The notes below the pieces were generated by a model. That model worked only from the letters and a program-made list of their open reading frames with translations. It had not been told where the DNA came from and ran no database searches. This document shows positions 61,579-64,000 of a DNA stretch of 64,000 nucleotides, one piece after another (the first letter of the stretch is position 1; each line of letters opens with the position of its first letter). The translations under genes were made by a program, and so were the position numbers. The stretch is from CAVPPA01 sp963841325 (lineage in GTDB: Bacteria > Patescibacteriota > Saccharimonadia > Saccharimonadales > UBA4665): NCBI GenBank assembly GCA_963841325.1, contig CAWJBZ010000001.1, positions 1-64,000 on the forward strand, in the 5' to 3' direction.

Positions 61579-62574
61579 ATGAAACTACTCGTAACTGGTG
61601 GTGCCGGATTTATCGGCTCAAACTTTGTACACTATACCGTTAGAAATCGACCCGAATACGATATAACCGTTGTCGATGCTCTGACCTATGCCGGTAACCG
61701 CGCTAACCTTGATCCAGTTGCTGATAAAATCACCTTTGTTAAAGGTGATATCTGCGATAAGGCATTGATTGATCGACTGGTCAGTGAAACCGATATCATT
61801 GTTCATTTCGCCGCTGAGTCTCATAACGATAATTCTTTGCGGGAACCTTGGCCATTTATCCAGACTAACCTAGTCGGCACTGCAACTATCCTGGAAGCTG
61901 TCCGCAAACACGATAAACGTTTACACCACATCTCAACCGACGAGGTCTACGGTGACTTAGCCCTAGATGATCCGCACAAGTTTACAGACAAAACGCCGTA
62001 TAATCCGTCAAGCCCCTATTCTAGCACTAAAGCCGGTTCGGATTTACTGGTTAAAGCCTGGGTCCGGTCATTTGGCATCAAGGCTACTTTAAGCAATTGC
62101 TCAAATAATTACGGCCCCTACCAACACATTGAGAAATTTATTCCCCGACAGATTACCAATATTTTGTCAGGAATTAGACCGAAACTTTACGGTTCTGGTC
62201 AAAATGTCCGTGACTGGGTTCATGTCGATGACCATAATTCAGCTATACATACCATTTTGGATAAGGGCAAGATCGGTGAGCTTTATTTAATTGGTGCTAA
62301 TGGCGAAGAAAATAACCAAACCGTCATGGAGACCATTCTTGAGTTGATGGATCAACCGAAGGACAGTTATGATCATGTAAATGACCGCCCTGGCCATGAT
62401 CTACGATACGCTATCGACGCTAGCAAGTTACGAACAGAGCTAGGCTGGCAACCAAGATATACCGATCTGCGAGAAGGGCTGAAGACCACCATTGAGTGGT
62501 ATACCGCCAATCGTAACTGGTGGGAAACAGATAAAGCTAAAATAGAAGCCGACTATGCTAAGCAAGGGCAATAG
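61579..62574 (+). CDS. rfbB: dTDP-glucose 4,6-dehydratase
   Basis: 331 residues. NAD-binding LVTGGAGFIGSNFVHY, HFAAESHNDNS, HISTDEVYGDL (Thr-Asp-Glu catalytic triad part), SPYSSTKAGSDLLVKAW (Tyr-x3-Lys) and NNYGPYQ are classic. Second step of dTDP-rhamnose synthesis. It lies 5 nt after the mutase, so they form one operon with rfbC and rfbD. Confidence 0.95.
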   Translation: MKLLVTGGAGFIGSNFVHYTVRNRPEYDITVVDALTYAGNRANLDPVADKITFVKGDICDKALIDRLVSETDIIVHFAAESHNDNSLREPWPFIQTNLVGTATILEAVRKHDKRLHHISTDEVYGDLALDDPHKFTDKTPYNPSSPYSSTKAGSDLLVKAWVRSFGIKATLSNCSNNYGPYQHIEKFIPRQITNILSGIRPKLYGSGQNVRDWVHVDDHNSAIHTILDKGKIGELYLIGANGEENNQTVMETILELMDQPKDSYDHVNDRPGHDLRYAIDASKLRTELGWQPRYTDLREGLKTTIEWYTANRNWWETDKAKIEADYAKQGQ

Positions 62575-62588
62575 GAGAATTAATAAAT

Positions 62589-63158
62589 ATGGCCACACCA
62601 ACCACTGAATTTACTACTCACCAAACCGATATTCCCGGTCTTTTAATTTTTGATGTCAGCTCTGTCGGTGACGAACGTGGTTATTTTCAAGAAAAATACC
62701 AAAAGGCCAAGTTAGTGGCAGCCGGTATGCCCGCAAGCTTTAACGTTGTCCAAAACAGTCTAAGCTATAACCAAGAGGCCGGTGTAACGCGCGGCTTTCA
62801 TGCTGAACCATGGGATAAATATATCTCGGTAGTAACCGGTAAGATTTTCGCAGCCTATGTCGATTTGCGCAAAGGCCCAAACTTCGGCAAAGTTGTAACA
62901 ACTGAGATTACTCCAAATAGAGCTATCTTCTTACCTCAAGGCGTTGCTAACGCTTTCCAAACGCTTGAGCCGAATTGTTACTATCTCTACAGTGTTAATG
63001 CTCACTGGAGCGCTGACAACTATGATCAATACTGTTTCGTTAACCTAGCCGATCCGGATCTTAATGTCCAATGGCCAATTCCGTTAAGCCAGGCTATCAT
63101 GTCTGATCGGGACCGAAACCATCCGAAACTTCGCGAAATTAAACCAATGGAGGTGTGA
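62589..63158 (+). CDS. rfbC: dTDP-4-dehydrorhamnose 3,5-epimerase
   Basis: 189 residues. DERGYFQEKYQKAKL, QNSLSYNQEAGVTRGFHAEPWDK (His base) and YLYSVNAHWSADNYDQYCF match RmlC. Third step of the pathway. It begins 14 nt after rfbB, with AGGAG near the start. Confidence 0.93.
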   Translation: MATPTTEFTTHQTDIPGLLIFDVSSVGDERGYFQEKYQKAKLVAAGMPASFNVVQNSLSYNQEAGVTRGFHAEPWDKYISVVTGKIFAAYVDLRKGPNFGKVVTTEITPNRAIFLPQGVANAFQTLEPNCYYLYSVNAHWSADNYDQYCFVNLADPDLNVQWPIPLSQAIMSDRDRNHPKLREIKPMEV

Positions 63159-63162
63159 GCAA

Positions 63163-64000
63163 ATGGATGATACAAAAATCGTAATCATCGGCTCTAAAGG
63201 ACAACTCGGCACTGCTCTGCGCGAGAAATATCCTCATGCTCGAGCAGTTGATGCTGATGAGTTAGATATTACTAGTCGTGACGCTGTCCAAGCTTTCAAT
63301 TGGTCAGAGGTTACGACGATCTTAAACGCCGCGGCATACACTAACGTCGACGGCGCCGAAACAGCCGAAGGACGAGTCATGGCCTGGAGTGTCAATGCTT
63401 TGGGCCCACGCAATCTGGCTGAGTTAGCCATCAAGCAGAATATGTCTTTAGTACATATATCTACGGACTATGTTTTTGATGGCACCGACAAAAGCCACAC
63501 TGAGAATGAATCATTTTCGCCACTTAGCGTTTATGGTCAATCTAAGGCGGCCGGTGATTTATCGGTTAGTTTGGTCCCAAAACACTACATCCTAAGAACA
63601 ACCTGGGTGATCGGCGAAGGTAAAAACTTTGTCCGCACTATGCTTGATCTTGGCCAGAAAGGCGTTGCCCCCACTGTCGTGTCCGACCAAGTTGGCCGGT
63701 TAACTTTCACCAATGAGCTGGTGCGCGTCATTGACCACTTACTCCAAACGGCACCGACTTATGGGACTTACAACGCTACTAACGACGGCAACCCGGCCAG
63801 CTGGGCTGATATTACGCGTCAGATATTTAAGCTTGGCGGTTTTAGCCAACAAGTTGCTGACACAACTACGGCGGAATATTTTGCCACCAAAACAGGTGTT
63901 GCTCCAAGGCCCTTAAACAGTGCGATGGATCTTAGCAAGCTAAAGGCGACTGGCTTTACGCCACGTGATTGGCAAGAAGATTTAAAGAACTTACATAACA
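63163..64000 (+). CDS. rfbD: dTDP-4-dehydrorhamnose reductase, cut by window end
   Basis: Starts at ATG 63163 with GGAGGTG just upstream. Runs open for 279 codons to the window end; the family is about 285-300, so little is missing. IIGSKGQLGTAL (NADPH loop), VNALGPRNLAELA, HISTDYVFDG and VYGQSKAAGD (Tyr-x3-Lys) are clear, as are RTTWVIGEGKNFVRTML and APRPLNSAMDLSKL. Final step to dTDP-L-rhamnose. rfbA is not in the window. Confidence 0.94.
   Translation, partial: MDDTKIVIIGSKGQLGTALREKYPHARAVDADELDITSRDAVQAFNWSEVTTILNAAAYTNVDGAETAEGRVMAWSVNALGPRNLAELAIKQNMSLVHISTDYVFDGTDKSHTENESFSPLSVYGQSKAAGDLSVSLVPKHYILRTTWVIGEGKNFVRTMLDLGQKGVAPTVVSDQVGRLTFTNELVRVIDHLLQTAPTYGTYNATNDGNPASWADITRQIFKLGGFSQQVADTTTAEYFATKTGVAPRPLNSAMDLSKLKATGFTPRDWQEDLKNLHN

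Noticed and set aside
1..64000. CRISPR array
   Set aside because: No series of regularly spaced identical repeats was found; the only exact direct repeats are the 15-mer pair at 55298/55419 and the GTATATAC pair at 49128.

Overview
The window looks like a chromosomal segment of a Candidatus Saccharibacteria (TM7; Patescibacteria/CPR) genome. Evidence: compact housekeeping proteins (a short MetK, an archaeal-type AspRS of about 436 residues, a TilS with no room for the usual C-terminal domains), a PilC/prepilin/PilM/PilN/PilO type IV pilus cluster, a large stand-alone TraD/VirB4-like ATPase, many small membrane proteins without recognisable families, and several genes whose only promoter signal is a -10 hexamer 6-8 nt before the start codon. 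TGA is used as a normal stop, which argues against the UGA-recoding CPR lineages (Gracilibacteria, SR1). No rRNA or CRISPR array was seen. Assignments come from reading the sequence; no database search was run.

Layout. 0.4-7.4 kb: type IV pilus cluster (N-terminally truncated PilC, major pilin with its own promoter and terminator, three minor pilins, PilM, PilN, PilO, a small partner). 7.4-10.8 kb (minus): yebC, a membrane protein, ruvC, ruvA, ruvB. 11.4 kb: tRNA-Lys. 12.2-15.9 kb (minus): a putative peptide-tag writing and erasing locus, made of a RimK-type ATP-grasp ligase, a retropepsin-like protease fused to a second ATP-grasp domain, and a DUF1704/MATCAP-type metallopeptidase split by one in-frame TAA. 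16-20 kb: dnaJ, dnaK under a perfect CIRCE operator, and a guanylate-kinase-like protein. 20-29.6 kb: Bcp peroxiredoxin, LepA, MurJ, TraD-like ATPase, FtsH, TilS.

29.7-32.6 kb is dense in RNA: three tRNAs with CAU anticodons (one initiator, one interrupted by a 288-nt group I intron), a tiny gene with a consensus promoter and palindromic operator, divIC, and metK behind a SAM riboswitch with a terminator. 32.7-44.5 kb holds Dus, an ABC-2 exporter, small conserved proteins, a MurC-type ligase, a large beta-propeller surface protein, AspRS, a CBS-domain protein and a DsbA-like thioredoxin. 44.5-51.1 kb is accessory: three toxin-antitoxin modules (AbrB-Doc, MazEF, RHH-RelE), two tRNA 3'-end remnants around mazEF, a Kef-type antiporter, a DUF4430/DUF6580 pair behind a cobalamin riboswitch, and a LexA-like repressor lacking the peptidase half.

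51.1-64 kb is cell-envelope polysaccharide biosynthesis: an O-antigen ligase/polymerase, a polyprenyl glycosylphosphotransferase, a GT4 glycosyltransferase, glmS with a frameshift-damaged 3' end, a NYN-domain protein followed by a second diverged glmS tail, a PIG-V-like mannosyltransferase, GtrA, phosphomannomutase, and dTDP-rhamnose genes rfbB, rfbC and rfbD (cut by the window end). GlmS and phosphomannomutase feed nucleotide-sugar pools, RfbBCD make dTDP-rhamnose, the initiating transferase and GT4 build the lipid-linked unit, and the Wzy/WaaL-like protein polymerises or transfers it.
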